This document shows positions 1 through 8,189 of a stretch of DNA of 64,000 bases, one piece after another. A model generated the notes under the pieces. That model saw only the letters and a list, made by a program, of their open reading frames with translations, was not told the origin of the DNA and made no database searches. The DNA comes from JAJCYX01 sp965243825 (GTDB lineage Bacteria; Chloroflexota; Dehalococcoidia; Lucifugimonadales; Lucifugimonadaceae): assembly GCA_965243825.1 (NCBI GenBank), contig CBDEVT010000001.1, positions 496,001-560,000 of the forward strand, read 5' to 3'. The position numbers were made by a program, and so were the translations under genes. Numbering within the stretch: position 1 is the stretch's first letter; each line of letters starts with the position of its first letter.

Positions 1-1
1 G

Positions 2-649
2 ACCAGCATCATCGCCTACGCGGAGCTGCTCGAGCGCAACATGAGCGGAAACATGGATGTGAAGCAGGTCCAGCAGGCCTCGGTAATCAACAAGAGCGCA
101 ACTCACCTGAAGTTCCTGATCTCAGACCTGCTCGATGTTTCGCGCATTGAGTCAGGCAACCTTTCGCTCGAGATGTCGACGTTTGACCTTGGGGAGGTTG
201 TGAATGACGTGGTCGAACAGTTCGAGCCGGTACTCCATGACAAGCAGCAGGAGTTTGACGTTCACATCGCCCGAGAATCGATTCATCTGAATGCAGATCG
301 GTCTCGGATCTTCCAGGTGATCAGCAACCTCGTTGAGAACGCTTCCAAGTACTCGCCGCCAGATACTGTGATCACAGTAAATACCCATCGACGCGGCAGC
401 GATGCAGTCATCACGGTGAGCGATGAAGGTTTCGGAATCTCAGAAGAGGACCAGAAGCAGCTGTTTGTGCCATTCTTCAGGGCGAATTCCGAACTGACCC
501 GAAATGAACCGGGAACAGGACTCGGACTTGCGCTGGTCAAGAGCATCGCTGAGCTTCACTCAGGATCGGTGAGCGTAAAAAGTTCACCCGGAACAGGGTC
601 CAGCTTCTCTGTGGTCCTGCGCACAGCCGCGTCGGAGCAGGCGGCCTGA
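2..649 (+). CDS. sensor histidine kinase, C-terminal part (5' end off window)
   Basis: The frame is open from base 2, ahead of the first ATG at 41, so this is the 3' part of a gene cut by the window edge. The first visible residues (TSIIAYAELLE) are the stretch that follows the phospho-accepting H box in HisKA domains. The HATPase domain then shows an N box (NLVENASKYSP), G1 box (DEGFGI), F box (FVPFFRAN) and G2 box (GTGLGLALVKS). It would autophosphorylate and pass phosphate to an unseen response regulator. It is clearly related to the kinase at 58829, which has nearly the same GISEEDQK and FFR.N motifs. The sensor region and partner are not visible. Confidence 0.93.
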   Translation, partial: TSIIAYAELLERNMSGNMDVKQVQQASVINKSATHLKFLISDLLDVSRIESGNLSLEMSTFDLGEVVNDVVEQFEPVLHDKQQEFDVHIARESIHLNADRSRIFQVISNLVENASKYSPPDTVITVNTHRRGSDAVITVSDEGFGISEEDQKQLFVPFFRANSELTRNEPGTGLGLALVKSIAELHSGSVSVKSSPGTGSSFSVVLRTAASEQAA

Positions 650-785
650 GTTCCGGCCCCTGAATTCCGACCGGGAATCACCCAGGCATGGCCAACGGTG
701 TCGGGGCCTGAAAAACTCGGCGACTTCCCGCGCTCACCTGGTCACAAACGTGCGACTCCCTTCCGCTATCCTTAGTTAACTGCGC

Positions 786-859
786 TCCCGGGTCGTCTAA
801 CGGTAGGACTGAGGACTTTGAATCCTCCAATCCTGGTTCGAATCCAGGCCCGGGAACCA
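786..859 (+). tRNA. tRNA-Gln (anticodon UUG), CCA encoded
   Basis: A full cloverleaf can be drawn. The acceptor stem TCCCGGG (786-792) pairs with CCCGGGA (849-855). The D stem is GTC/GAC. The anticodon stem GAGGA (811-815) pairs with TCCTC (823-827) around the loop CTTTGAA, giving anticodon TTG at 818-820. The T stem CCTGG pairs with CCAGG around TTCGAAT. The discriminator is A856, followed by an encoded CCA (857-859). No integrase gene lies beside it. Confidence 0.96.
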
Positions 860-951
860 GGATCAACGCCGCAAACTGGGTAGCGGACTAGGCACCCAGA
901 GCAAATGTCAATCAGATCACCTCTCCGAAGACTATTCCGGCGGAACCATCA

Positions 952-1557
952 ATGACCGTATCGTTGCGACCACTCAGACGCGGTGAAGAGTCTGCGCTTG
1001 GGCGATCCATGGTTTACGCATTTTTCGATGATCCGGTGCTGCGGATGATGGTTCCGGATGAGACCAGGCGGATCAACAAGGGCACCTGGATCATGGAGAA
1101 GATGATCGGATACTGCGCCCGCTATGGCGAGGTCTATACCGATGATGCATTGAGCGGTGGCTCAGCCTGGCTTACTCCCGGCAACACCGAAATTACTCTC
1201 ATGAGGACGATCGTTTCGGGCCTCTGGCAGTTCCCATTTCGAGTCGGTTTCCGGAACATGGGACGAATGAACCGCATGGACGCCGCAATGAAGAAACTGC
1301 ATAAGCGGATCGCACCTGGCGAACACTGGTATCTGCAGATACTGGGGACGCACCCGAATTCACAGGGCACCGGCCTGGGCACCGCGGCAATTGAGATTGG
1401 TGCAGCCAAGGCCCGGGCTGCCAGACTCCCCATCTATCTCGAGACGATGACACAGGTAAACGTCGACTATTACGAGAAGCGCGGATTCGAGGTGGCGGAA
1501 AAGTTAGAGGTGGACCCAGAGCTCACAATCTGGGCCATGCTCCGCCAGCCCGTTTAG
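952..1557 (+). CDS. GNAT-family N-acetyltransferase
   Basis: A 201-residue protein with the GNAT fold. The acetyl-CoA pyrophosphate-binding motif A is visible near residues 130-150, with the strand LQILGTHPNSQGTGLGTAAI (Q/R-x-x-G-x-G/A pattern). The following motif B region ends in YYEKRGFEV, the usual GNAT C-terminal signature. Proteins of this type transfer an acetyl group from acetyl-CoA to a small-molecule amine or a peptide; the substrate cannot be read from sequence. The ATG at 952 gives the usual N-terminal start of strand beta-1. Its stop overlaps the 3' end of the convergent sulfatase by 4 bases. Confidence 0.85.
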   Translation: MTVSLRPLRRGEESALGRSMVYAFFDDPVLRMMVPDETRRINKGTWIMEKMIGYCARYGEVYTDDALSGGSAWLTPGNTEITLMRTIVSGLWQFPFRVGFRNMGRMNRMDAAMKKLHKRIAPGEHWYLQILGTHPNSQGTGLGTAAIEIGAAKARAARLPIYLETMTQVNVDYYEKRGFEVAEKLEVDPELTIWAMLRQPV

Positions 1558-3215
1558 CTCCGCTCCCCATATCCGGGGGCGTGGTTAGATGAGTCCGGGA
1601 AGAACGGTCCTGAAGCCCCAATGCGTGAGATGTTGACGTCAACCTCGGCACGCACAGCCCACGATTCGTACTCACCGATCATCTCTTTCAGCCGGGATTT
1701 TTCACCAGTTGCGAGATCATGCAACTCAGTTCTGTCATCTCGCATGTTGTAGAGCTCCCAGTCGGATGGGTACTCGCTCACGAGTTTCCAGTCACCAAAC
1801 CGCATAGCCCTGTTGCCTTCGTGCTCCCAGAAGATCGGAGCCTGCCGCGTCGCCTTTGCGTTTTCGAAGACGTCGAGGAACGACTCCCCTTCTGCTGGCT
1901 TGATCGGGTTTCCTTTGTACTCCGTTGGATAAGCAGCACCGGACGCGGAGACGCAGGAGGCCATTACGTCGACTATGTGTGAGGGCCGATCGACGATTCC
2001 CGGCTCGTTGATTCTGTCCGGCCAGTGAACCACGAAAGGAGTGGCGATCCCGCCTTCATGGGTCCAGTGCTTGAACAGTCGGAACGGCGTGCAAGAGGCA
2101 TTGGCCCATGGCAGATCGTAGCTCTGGAACGTGTCATCCGGCCCCGGTGCAACTTCAGGCGTATTGCCAATCCTCATCTGTCGTCCATCCGGTGTCGGCA
2201 CGTTGTAGCGGCTCTTCTCAGTAGCATCGCCCTCTTCCTGCAAGAACTCAGCACAGCCGCCGTTGTCTGACAGGAACATGATCAGCGTGTTTTCAAGTTG
2301 GCCATGTTCCTCTAGCTTGGCGATTATCCGACCGATGCCTTTATCCATGTTGTCGATCATGGCTGCGTATACGGACATACGTAGCGCTTCCCATTCTTTA
2401 TGAGGCATGTCTTCCCATGGCTTAGCCTCAGAAGCCCTAGGCGTGAGGTCCCATGATGCGTCGACGATTCCCATGGCACGCTGGCGTTCGTGACGCTCCA
2501 GCCTGATCTTGTCCCATCCGTCTAAGTACCGCCCCTCGTACTTGGCGATGTCTTCTTCCAGCGCCTGCAATGGCCAGTGAGGTGCGGTGTACGCGACGTA
2601 CTGAAAGAACGGTTGATCAGCTGATAGTGCAGATTCCATCATCCCGACAGCTTCATCCGAGATGGCGTCCGTCAGGTAAAAACCTGAGTCCTCAACGCTT
2701 ATCCACGTATCGTCACGGCGAAGAGTCGGCGGGAAGTAATAAGAACCACCGCCCGTCAGAATCCCGAAGTACTTCTCGAACCCGCGAGAACGCGGCGTCG
2801 GAAATCCCGGTTCATCAGCCCTCCAGCCAGAAAGGTCACTCTCCGGGTGATGCCCGCCGACATGCCATTTGCCAGACATGAAGGTTCGATATCCGGCCGA
2901 GCCAAGAACCTCCGCGATAGTGACGCAGTTGTCGCTCAAGTAGCCCTGGTAAGCGGGCGTGCCAAGGTTCCCTGTCATGTGACCAACGCCAGCCTGCTGT
3001 GGATTGAGGCCCGTCAACAAGGAAGCTCGTGTCGGACAGCATCGCGCCGAGTTGTACATCTGGGTAAATCGCACCCCACCATTGGCGAGTCGATCAAGGT
3101 TTGGCGTCTGAATCTCCGAGCCGAAAGAGCCAATATCCGAGAAACCCATATCGTCGGCCAGAATCAACACAATGTTCGGCTTGCGATCCTCTGTCGAGTT
3201 GTTTATTAGCGCCAA
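1554..3215 (-). CDS. arylsulfatase (type I, formylglycine-dependent)
   Basis: A 553-residue alkaline-phosphatase-superfamily sulfatase. It hydrolyses sulfate esters, probably of sulfated polysaccharide or other organic sulfate. Metal ligands are visible at the N-terminus (LADDMGF, Asp21/Asp22) and in the C-terminal half (LSDNGG). The sulfatase signature C-x-P-x-R is present as CCPTR (residues 59-63) followed by ASLLTG, so Cys59 is the residue expected to become formylglycine. The start is TTG at 3215, supported by a GAGG Shine-Dalgarno about 8 nt upstream. There is no obvious signal peptide, so cytoplasmic action is possible. No sulfatase-modifying enzyme lies in the window. Confidence 0.93.
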   Translation of the reverse strand: MALINNSTEDRKPNIVLILADDMGFSDIGSFGSEIQTPNLDRLANGGVRFTQMYNSARCCPTRASLLTGLNPQQAGVGHMTGNLGTPAYQGYLSDNCVTIAEVLGSAGYRTFMSGKWHVGGHHPESDLSGWRADEPGFPTPRSRGFEKYFGILTGGGSYYFPPTLRRDDTWISVEDSGFYLTDAISDEAVGMMESALSADQPFFQYVAYTAPHWPLQALEEDIAKYEGRYLDGWDKIRLERHERQRAMGIVDASWDLTPRASEAKPWEDMPHKEWEALRMSVYAAMIDNMDKGIGRIIAKLEEHGQLENTLIMFLSDNGGCAEFLQEEGDATEKSRYNVPTPDGRQMRIGNTPEVAPGPDDTFQSYDLPWANASCTPFRLFKHWTHEGGIATPFVVHWPDRINEPGIVDRPSHIVDVMASCVSASGAAYPTEYKGNPIKPAEGESFLDVFENAKATRQAPIFWEHEGNRAMRFGDWKLVSEYPSDWELYNMRDDRTELHDLATGEKSRLKEMIGEYESWAVRAEVDVNISRIGASGPFFPDSSNHAPGYGERS

Positions 3216-3427
3216 TTGAGTACCTCAGGGTCAGCTATCCGATGACGTTCGAGCCCGGATGTTACAACGCTCGAAAAGAGCTCACGGTCATGTTCTGTTA
3301 ATCCGATACCGTGTAGCCCTTTCAGTGACACCGCGCAAGAAAACCCATCCGTGGTAGCATGCCGCCCCGGCTCAGCCCGAAATAGCAAGAATTGGGTTCG
3401 ACAGAACAGCCTGAAAAGAGGATTGTC

Positions 3428-3976
3428 TTGCAGTCCAACAACAGCAATCTGGTCACAGTCAACGGCAGTCGATCAACGACTAAACCCGAGCTGCAGATCC
3501 GGCGGCTCACCGCCGCTGACCTGCCTGCTGTTCAGGCAATCCACTCCAGCATTCCACTGAGCGATCGTTCAGAGGCGTGGGACACCTTCAGTTCCTGGTA
3601 TGCAGCGGCGTGCCAGATGGGCACGTTCGGAACCGATTGGGAAGGATCGGTCCTGGCTGAATGGGATTCTAAACCGGCCGGTTTTTTGCTGATGCACCGA
3701 GAATCGCGTGCGGGAAACGTACCGCCTGGTGAGCGGATCATGGTTGCAGCGGTTGATCCTGTGTACTGGCGTAAAGGCATCGGTCGCGAAATGGCGAAAG
3801 CCGCTATCGAGCTCTCAAAGCAGCGGGGCGTGCGCGTCGTGCAGTCCATCGTCCCTGAGCGTCACCCCGGACATTCGAAGTTCCTTGAGCACTGCGGGTT
3901 CTCTCGGGTTCCTGGACGACATAACCGCAACGGTGTGCGCATCTTTGAGATGTTGGTCGATCAGGAATCCGCCTGA
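3428..3976 (+). CDS. GNAT-family N-acetyltransferase
   Basis: GNAT fold with the strand beta-1 region LQIRRLTAADLPAVQAIHSS near the N-terminus. Motif A is VDPVYWRKGIGREMAKAAIE (acetyl-CoA binding, R-x-x-G-I-G), and the end is FLEHCGFSRV. An AGAGG Shine-Dalgarno at 3417-3421 sits 6 nt before a TTG at 3428, which I take as the start. The frame also allows a TTG at 3392 with no clear ribosome site, which would add 12 residues. The substrate is unknown. It is transcribed away from the sulfatase, with which it shares a 175-bp intergenic region. Confidence 0.83.
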   Translation: MQSNNSNLVTVNGSRSTTKPELQIRRLTAADLPAVQAIHSSIPLSDRSEAWDTFSSWYAAACQMGTFGTDWEGSVLAEWDSKPAGFLLMHRESRAGNVPPGERIMVAAVDPVYWRKGIGREMAKAAIELSKQRGVRVVQSIVPERHPGHSKFLEHCGFSRVPGRHNRNGVRIFEMLVDQESA

Positions 3977-4115
3977 TCAGATACGTATTCATCAAGCCGA
4001 CCTGAGCCTGTTTGGCACCCTTTTTCTAGTCAAAAGCGTCATCTCTGAGCCTGTGCACGCGACATAATCCCACGCGGACCACAGATTCCTGAAACTAGAT
4101 TTCGAAGATCACGCT

Positions 4116-5204
4116 ATGAAAAAGCTTCTCATCACCATGGCCAGCGGACCGCTGGCAACAACCATCATTGACGCAGTTAGAGATCTTGACGAGCCGTGGC
4201 ACATCATCGGCGTCGACTCGAATCCGTTCCACATCCACGCAGCGAATATCGACGAGCGGATTCTCGTGCCAAGGATCAAAGACCCGGCCTTCATGCCGCT
4301 TATGCGTCAGATCATTGCCGAGACCAAACCTGACTTTTTCTGGCCTTTGCATGATGATGAGATACCAATGTTCCTGCAGGAAAAGGATCTCGGAGTGCGA
4401 ATGTTCCTTCCTGAGTTGGCTGCCTTCGAGTTGACCCAGGACAAGATGAAATCTATCGAGTACTACAAAGAGAACGGCATTCCAGTACCTGAGACGGTCT
4501 TCATCAACAATCGCGAGGACCTGGAAGAGGCGTTCAAGCTACTGAACGGCGAGATCTGGCTCAGGGCTGTCCGAGGTGCAGGTGGCAAAGGTGCCTACCG
4601 AACCTCAAGCATGGCAGACGCCATATCGTGGCTCGACCTGAACAAGGGCTGGGGCAGCTTCACCGCTGCTGAAGTTGTGGACGGCGCAGACTGCATGGTC
4701 GAAACAATCTGGAACAAGGGTGAACTGATCTACGCAGCATCCCGGACGCGCCCCAACGGCGTAAAAGGCGAGATCTCTCGTGGCTCTCGGAGCCGAAGAA
4801 TGGCTCTTTCCGGTGCTCCAGAATCAGTTCGCGAGGTCGGCATCAAAGCCATCAAAGCCGTTTCTAAGGAACCGCATGGCATCTTCTTTGTTGACACCAA
4901 GATCGATGCGAACGGCGTCCCTCGTGTGACGGAGATCAACGCGGGCCGGTTCCCAATGACGGGTTCTCCTACCTACAGGCGCTTCGGTGTCAATCCGGTC
5001 GGAGCGGTGTTGAAGCTGGCGTTTGGAGAGCCGTTGGACTTCGACACACCTGCGATTGAGCCGATCCCGGCGAATATCATCAAGTTGAACGGTGTCGAGT
5101 TTCCGACAATGTTCATGAACCTGTCTGAAACGCAGGGTCTCCAGGAGCAGCTGGAAGACCGCTTGAAGGCCCTTAAGAATCCTGAACCAGTGGCGGGCGA
5201 CTAG
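4116..5204 (+). CDS. ATP-grasp ligase, CarB-like (paralog A)
   Basis: A 362-residue ATP-grasp protein. A Rossmann-like pre-ATP-grasp domain opens with LLITMASGPLATTI and carries the conserved block FFWPLHDDE near residue 73. An ATP-binding lid follows with WLRAVRGAGGKGAYR, and a metal-binding core with GIFFVDTKID and VTEINAGRF (Glu and Asn as Mg ligands). Such enzymes join a carboxylate to an amine or other nucleophile through an acyl phosphate; no substrate is evident. Three further paralogs lie at 41972, 43121 and 44222. All four share WP.HD.E, WLRA..G.GG.GA and GWG.FTA.EV. This is the only one of the four with an ATG start. Confidence 0.88.
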   Translation: MKKLLITMASGPLATTIIDAVRDLDEPWHIIGVDSNPFHIHAANIDERILVPRIKDPAFMPLMRQIIAETKPDFFWPLHDDEIPMFLQEKDLGVRMFLPELAAFELTQDKMKSIEYYKENGIPVPETVFINNREDLEEAFKLLNGEIWLRAVRGAGGKGAYRTSSMADAISWLDLNKGWGSFTAAEVVDGADCMVETIWNKGELIYAASRTRPNGVKGEISRGSRSRRMALSGAPESVREVGIKAIKAVSKEPHGIFFVDTKIDANGVPRVTEINAGRFPMTGSPTYRRFGVNPVGAVLKLAFGEPLDFDTPAIEPIPANIIKLNGVEFPTMFMNLSETQGLQEQLEDRLKALKNPEPVAGD

Positions 5205-5215
5205 GCGGCAGACGA

Positions 5216-5233
5216 ATGCGCCTTTCAGCGCAT
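5216..5233. terminator. possible hairpin between convergent genes
   Basis: ATGCGC (5216-5221) and GCGCAT (5228-5233) form a perfect 6-bp stem with a 6-nt loop. It lies where the plus-strand ligase gene and the minus-strand small gene converge. There is no T-run on either side, so function as a terminator is only a suggestion. Confidence 0.3.
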
Positions 5234-5395
5234 CAAGATTCTGTCCCAGAGACGAGTCCACCACGGTCTGTGGGCTGAGTCAGTGACGACGAGGTTCTTC
5301 TCGGTCTCGCCGATGTACCTTTCGCCTGCCGCTTCGGTCGTCTGGCCCTTGAGTTCTGTCTCGGCTGCTTTGTCCTGTTCTGGCCTGTTTTCCAT
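5225..5395 (-). CDS. hypothetical small acidic/charged protein
   Basis: A 56-residue open frame starting at ATG 5395, with in-frame GTG and TTG codons just upstream. The sequence is hydrophilic, rich in Glu, Lys and Thr, and ends in a Trp/Arg-rich tail (RPWWTRLWDRILMR) that could be an amphipathic membrane-contacting helix. No family is recognised. It lies tail to tail with ATP-grasp paralog A, 20 bases from its stop. There is no strong ribosome site, so reality as a gene is uncertain. Confidence 0.4.
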   Translation of the reverse strand: MENRPEQDKAAETELKGQTTEAAGERYIGETEKNLVVTDSAHRPWWTRLWDRILMR

Positions 5396-5594
5396 AGTGC
5401 GCGCACCATAGCCCAACACCGTTTGGAGTACCAGTTCGGTAGTTCAACCTCATTACCGCACCTTCCAAGTTACCCTCAGCGGACTGTGCGCTCTGCACGC
5501 ATGCCCGGATGTCTGTTTCGCCGAAGCGCAATCTACCGATTGCACAGATGCTTGAAGTTAATTCAAAAGGGTTTGGAAGCAACCGGAAGCGTTT

Positions 5595-6110
5595 GTGCTC
5601 CTCAATTTCGTACTAATACTGCTCACACTGTCTGCATTTGGCGTTGCGTTCTGGCAGTATTCGGCGCGCAACCGGCCACTTCTTGCCATCTTCGACTTGG
5701 CCGGTCCCGCCGAGATCGACGGCACGCTCTACTCCGGCATGAAGGTCACGCTCCGAAACTGGGGCGGTGTTCCGGCACTCAACACCATCATCACGATGGA
5801 CGTGATCGCCACCAGCCACACCAAGCCGCGCAAAGTGCTGAACAGCGTCCACAAGGTCAATGGTCCGATCTATCCTGGCCAGGAGCTTTCGATCCAGCCA
5901 GACCTCAATTTCCGTGAGTTGATGAAAGCCGGGTACAGATTCCGCCTTGTCTCAAAGGTCGAGTGCTCATCGCTTGTTCCGACGATCGCGAAGCAACTCA
6001 ACCTGATGCGTCTTCTCAGCCATTCACAGACGCAGGTATGGGACTGGCAGGACAACCAGTGGAAGCTGATGGGTTCCCAGCTCAACAACCTGCAAGCAGC
6101 CGCCGAATAG
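5595..6110 (+). CDS. hypothetical membrane-anchored protein
   Basis: A 171-residue protein with one N-terminal transmembrane segment (about residues 3-22), followed by a soluble domain of predicted beta character. The GTG start at 5595 is preceded by a GGAAGC ribosome-site-like stretch. It resembles the many short uncharacterised single-pass proteins found next to transport or sensing genes, but I do not recognise a family. The soluble part lacks Cys pairs that would suggest an oxidising compartment. Its 3' end overlaps a possible small minus-strand gene by 29 bases. Confidence 0.7.
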   Translation: MLLNFVLILLTLSAFGVAFWQYSARNRPLLAIFDLAGPAEIDGTLYSGMKVTLRNWGGVPALNTIITMDVIATSHTKPRKVLNSVHKVNGPIYPGQELSIQPDLNFRELMKAGYRFRLVSKVECSSLVPTIAKQLNLMRLLSHSQTQVWDWQDNQWKLMGSQLNNLQAAAE

Positions 6111-6249
6111 GTTCACTGGCCGCCGGTTTGTAATTAAAGATCGCAACGATCTGCTCACGTTCCAACCCGATCTTGTCGGGAATTGGCACCGGCATCGACC
6201 AGTCTTCGGTCCATCGCATCCGCCCGTTCTCGGTAACCGCAAATAGCAT
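6082..6249 (-). CDS. possible small protein or gene fragment, 55 aa
   Basis: A 55-codon frame from ATG 6249 with protein-like composition (for example RMRWTEDWSMPVPIPDKIGL and QIVAIFNYKPAAS). The same frame continues upstream past a TGA with more protein-like residues (LHVLGIHRFNQNP). So this may be the 3' piece of a larger decayed gene rather than an intact small gene. It fills what would otherwise be a 275-bp gap between the flanking genes. No family is recognised. Confidence 0.33.
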   Translation of the reverse strand: MLFAVTENGRMRWTEDWSMPVPIPDKIGLEREQIVAIFNYKPAASEPIRRLLAGC

Positions 6250-6386
6250 CGGATTCTGGTTAAAGCGGTGGATGCCGAGTACGTGAAGCTGCGTTCATCC
6301 ACGCAGGTCGAGCTCAAACTCAAGCCAGTGTTCAATAACCGGCTTTCAGCAAGCGGAATCGGCGCATGGCAAAGCCACGCAGAAAG

Positions 6387-6581
6387 TCAGGTGGCAAAGA
6401 CATCTTCAACGCTCGATGGCCCGAAGAAAAACAACACTAGCCAAAGTAGAAAGAGGAACAGACCAACTCCGACGATGATTCGCAGTGCCCACAATAGAAC
6501 CCACCGCAAGAAATCCCAAGGGATCTGTGGTGGTTCGAGTACGCGATCCGGGTCTTCGGAGGGATGAGGTTGTCGATCCAT
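6387..6581 (-). CDS. hypothetical single-pass membrane protein
   Basis: A 64-residue protein. Hydrophilic residues 1-22 carry Pro and acidic residues. A long hydrophobic helix of about 35 residues follows (WVLLWALRIIVGVGLFLFLL and beyond), ending in a short tail. Start ATG 6581; an ATG two codons upstream is also possible. It is the first of six consecutive small membrane proteins between 6.4 and 8.1 kb. No family is recognised. Confidence 0.6.
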   Translation of the reverse strand: MDRQPHPSEDPDRVLEPPQIPWDFLRWVLLWALRIIVGVGLFLFLLWLVLFFFGPSSVEDVFAT

Positions 6582-6610
6582 GCACACATCTTACGAAACG
6601 GCTTAGTTCG

Positions 6611-6943
6611 TCAGATGTTTGCCGAGCCGAAAACTAAAAGAAGGAGCACGCCGATAAAGAAAAATGCGGACCCAGCACGGATGGTCACAGGGCTGCCTCT
6701 CCATTGAACGATCTTCTCACCTTCTCCGAAGGCATACAACGTATACGCGTGTACTGCCATTGAGATCCCGAGGGACCACCAAGCAAGATGAAGGGTGAGT
6801 ATGAAATCGAGTTGGCTCCCTCTCGCCGATAAGAATGCGGTAGTGAGGCCGAGAATGGTTGCGGCAGCGGTGAGCAAAGTTCGAGCTAAATCGCGTCTGT
6901 CTGACATTCGCTGACTGGTATCCGGTTCGGTGGGAATATTCAC
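6611..6943 (-). CDS. hypothetical membrane protein, 3 TM segments
   Basis: A 110-residue protein with three hydrophobic segments: about residues 22-42 (LLTAAATILGLTTAFLSA), 47-70 (FILTLHLAWWSLGISMAVHA) and 88-108 (SAFFFIGVLLLLVFG). The start is GTG 6943, chosen because an AGGAGAGG ribosome site lies about 6 nt upstream, one of the best in this cluster. The N-terminal 20 residues are hydrophilic. Function unknown. It is separated by 29 bases from the next small membrane gene downstream on the same strand, so the two may be cotranscribed. Confidence 0.66.
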   Translation of the reverse strand: MNIPTEPDTSQRMSDRRDLARTLLTAAATILGLTTAFLSARGSQLDFILTLHLAWWSLGISMAVHAYTLYAFGEGEKIVQWRGSPVTIRAGSAFFFIGVLLLLVFGSANI

Positions 6944-7093
6944 TGTTACCTCTCCTGAAAACGTGAGGACACAATGTTACGAAGTAGGGTGATTTGACCA
7001 TTGATGCGCGGCAGAGTCGTTCGGTGCGGATAACCGCGGTAGGATGTCTCAAGTGGCGGACTCCCAACGCTGAACCGAAGAAACTCACGTTCT

Positions 7094-7285
7094 ATGGCAA
7101 TCGAAACCTACATAGTCCTGAGTGTTGTCGCTTTGTTCATCGGGATTGTATTTGTGCACGCCTTCGTAAGGACCATCCGCGAAAAATCACCGTACCGTCT
7201 GCCGTTCGTACATAGTCGTTGGTTGTTACTCGTCGCACTGGGGTTCTTCGTTTTTCTATCACTCTCTCAACTCTTCGGTTTCTAG
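7094..7285 (+). CDS. hypothetical two-TM small membrane protein
   Basis: A 63-residue protein with two hydrophobic helices (residues 5-25, TYIVLSVVALFIGIVFVHAF; residues 43-61, WLLLVALGFFVFLSLSQLF). A basic loop (RTIREKSPYR) separates them, suggesting a hairpin with the loop inside. The ATG at 7094 has only a weak GAAGAAA ribosome site. No family is recognised. It is in opposite orientation to its neighbours on both sides. Confidence 0.55.
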   Translation: MAIETYIVLSVVALFIGIVFVHAFVRTIREKSPYRLPFVHSRWLLLVALGFFVFLSLSQLFGF

Positions 7286-7322
7286 ATATCAACCCCTAGA
7301 CAAGTCAAATGAGCGTGAATGG

Positions 7323-7532
7323 TCACTCGGTAAAAACTCGAATCAACCCGTGAACGAGGAAGACAACCCCTACAACCCCCAACACGCTAGAAGTGAACAC
7401 AATTGCTCTAGGGCTTGGTGGATAGTGGAGATGATACCGAGCAAATGATCGCCTGAAGACAATCATCACTATCGCCCAGAATATAAATGCTAGTGACCCC
7501 AGGATCTGCTCAGCCGGCGTGCCAATTTCCAT
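7323..7532 (-). CDS. hypothetical two-TM small membrane protein
   Basis: A 69-residue protein with two hydrophobic helices (about residues 10-26 and 43-63). A basic loop containing RRSFARYHLHYPPSPR lies between them. The same two-helix layout with a basic loop occurs in the neighbouring gene at 7094, but the sequences are not obviously alike. No clear ribosome site precedes the ATG at 7532. Function unknown. Confidence 0.52.
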   Translation of the reverse strand: MEIGTPAEQILGSLAFIFWAIVMIVFRRSFARYHLHYPPSPRAIVFTSSVLGVVGVVFLVHGLIRVFTE

Positions 7533-7568
7533 GTATGAAGCTTATAGAAGAGCGTGATATGACCATCG

Positions 7569-7874
7569 CTAGGATGACAGCAGTCCAATCAACCCCCAAA
7601 AGAGTAGCCAGCCACCGCCAATGCCTTGTATCCAGGCAAACCTCGACGAGCGCTCTGGCAGGTACATGTGCTCCATTTCCGAACGTGCCTTGTCTTTACC
7701 CTCAAGTGCGGAGACCTCGGCGCGAGATTCGATCGTTTCGGCATATTCCTTATGTCCGGGAAAATAGGCTTTCCGGCTGTTCCGTCCTTCGATTCGGGCA
7801 AGCAATTTGAGCCCGCTTAAGATGTCAAGCAGAGCCAGGGCGCCGAGGATGGTGAGTGTGAGCCAAATTGTCAT
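7569..7874 (-). CDS. hypothetical membrane protein with central charged region
   Basis: A 101-residue protein with a hydrophobic N-terminal helix (TIWLTLTILGALALLDILSG), a long charged middle (residues 27-78, rich in Glu, Arg and Lys) and a C-terminal hydrophobic helix (GIGGGWLLFWGLIGLL). The middle part could form a short coiled coil. It lies in the small-membrane-protein cluster. Start ATG 7874 has no clear Shine-Dalgarno. No family is recognised. Confidence 0.52.
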   Translation of the reverse strand: MTIWLTLTILGALALLDILSGLKLLARIEGRNSRKAYFPGHKEYAETIESRAEVSALEGKDKARSEMEHMYLPERSSRFAWIQGIGGGWLLFWGLIGLLSS

Positions 7875-7913
7875 TGACTAATTGTAGCTGCGCTGACGAA
7901 AGGGCCTGAACTG

Positions 7914-8138
7914 TCAGTCGACGAGCCAGTTTATTCCGTTGACTAGCAATATGAGACCAATCCACCATGAAATGATGGCCAGCGCAACGATCAACACGCC
8001 CTTGAATGAGCAGTAACGGCCCGTGTCGTACAGCAACGGGAGCCCATAGATCCACCCGAGCAGGTGCAGAGGTGCACCAATGATGAGCAAGGCCGCGAAT
8101 GCGATCCAGTTGCTGAGAGTCGACTGTTCACCATCCAT
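7914..8138 (-). CDS. hypothetical membrane protein, 2-3 TM segments
   Basis: A 74-residue, strongly hydrophobic protein with helices at about residues 10-34 (IAFAALLIIGAPLHLLGWIY) and 47-72 (VLIVALAIISWWIGLILLVN). A single Cys (YCSF) lies between them. The ATG at 8138 lacks a clear ribosome site. It is the last of the run of small membrane proteins and is divergent from the lipoprotein gene at 8190. Confidence 0.52.
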   Translation of the reverse strand: MDGEQSTLSNWIAFAALLIIGAPLHLLGWIYGLPLLYDTGRYCSFKGVLIVALAIISWWIGLILLVNGINWLVD

Positions 8139-8189
8139 TAAGCGAATCTTACAAAAGGGCCTGAAATGGCATTCTGGCCGGACAGCTCA

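Noticed and set aside
678..866. 62-residue minus-strand frame
   Set aside because: It is antisense across the tRNA-Gln gene.
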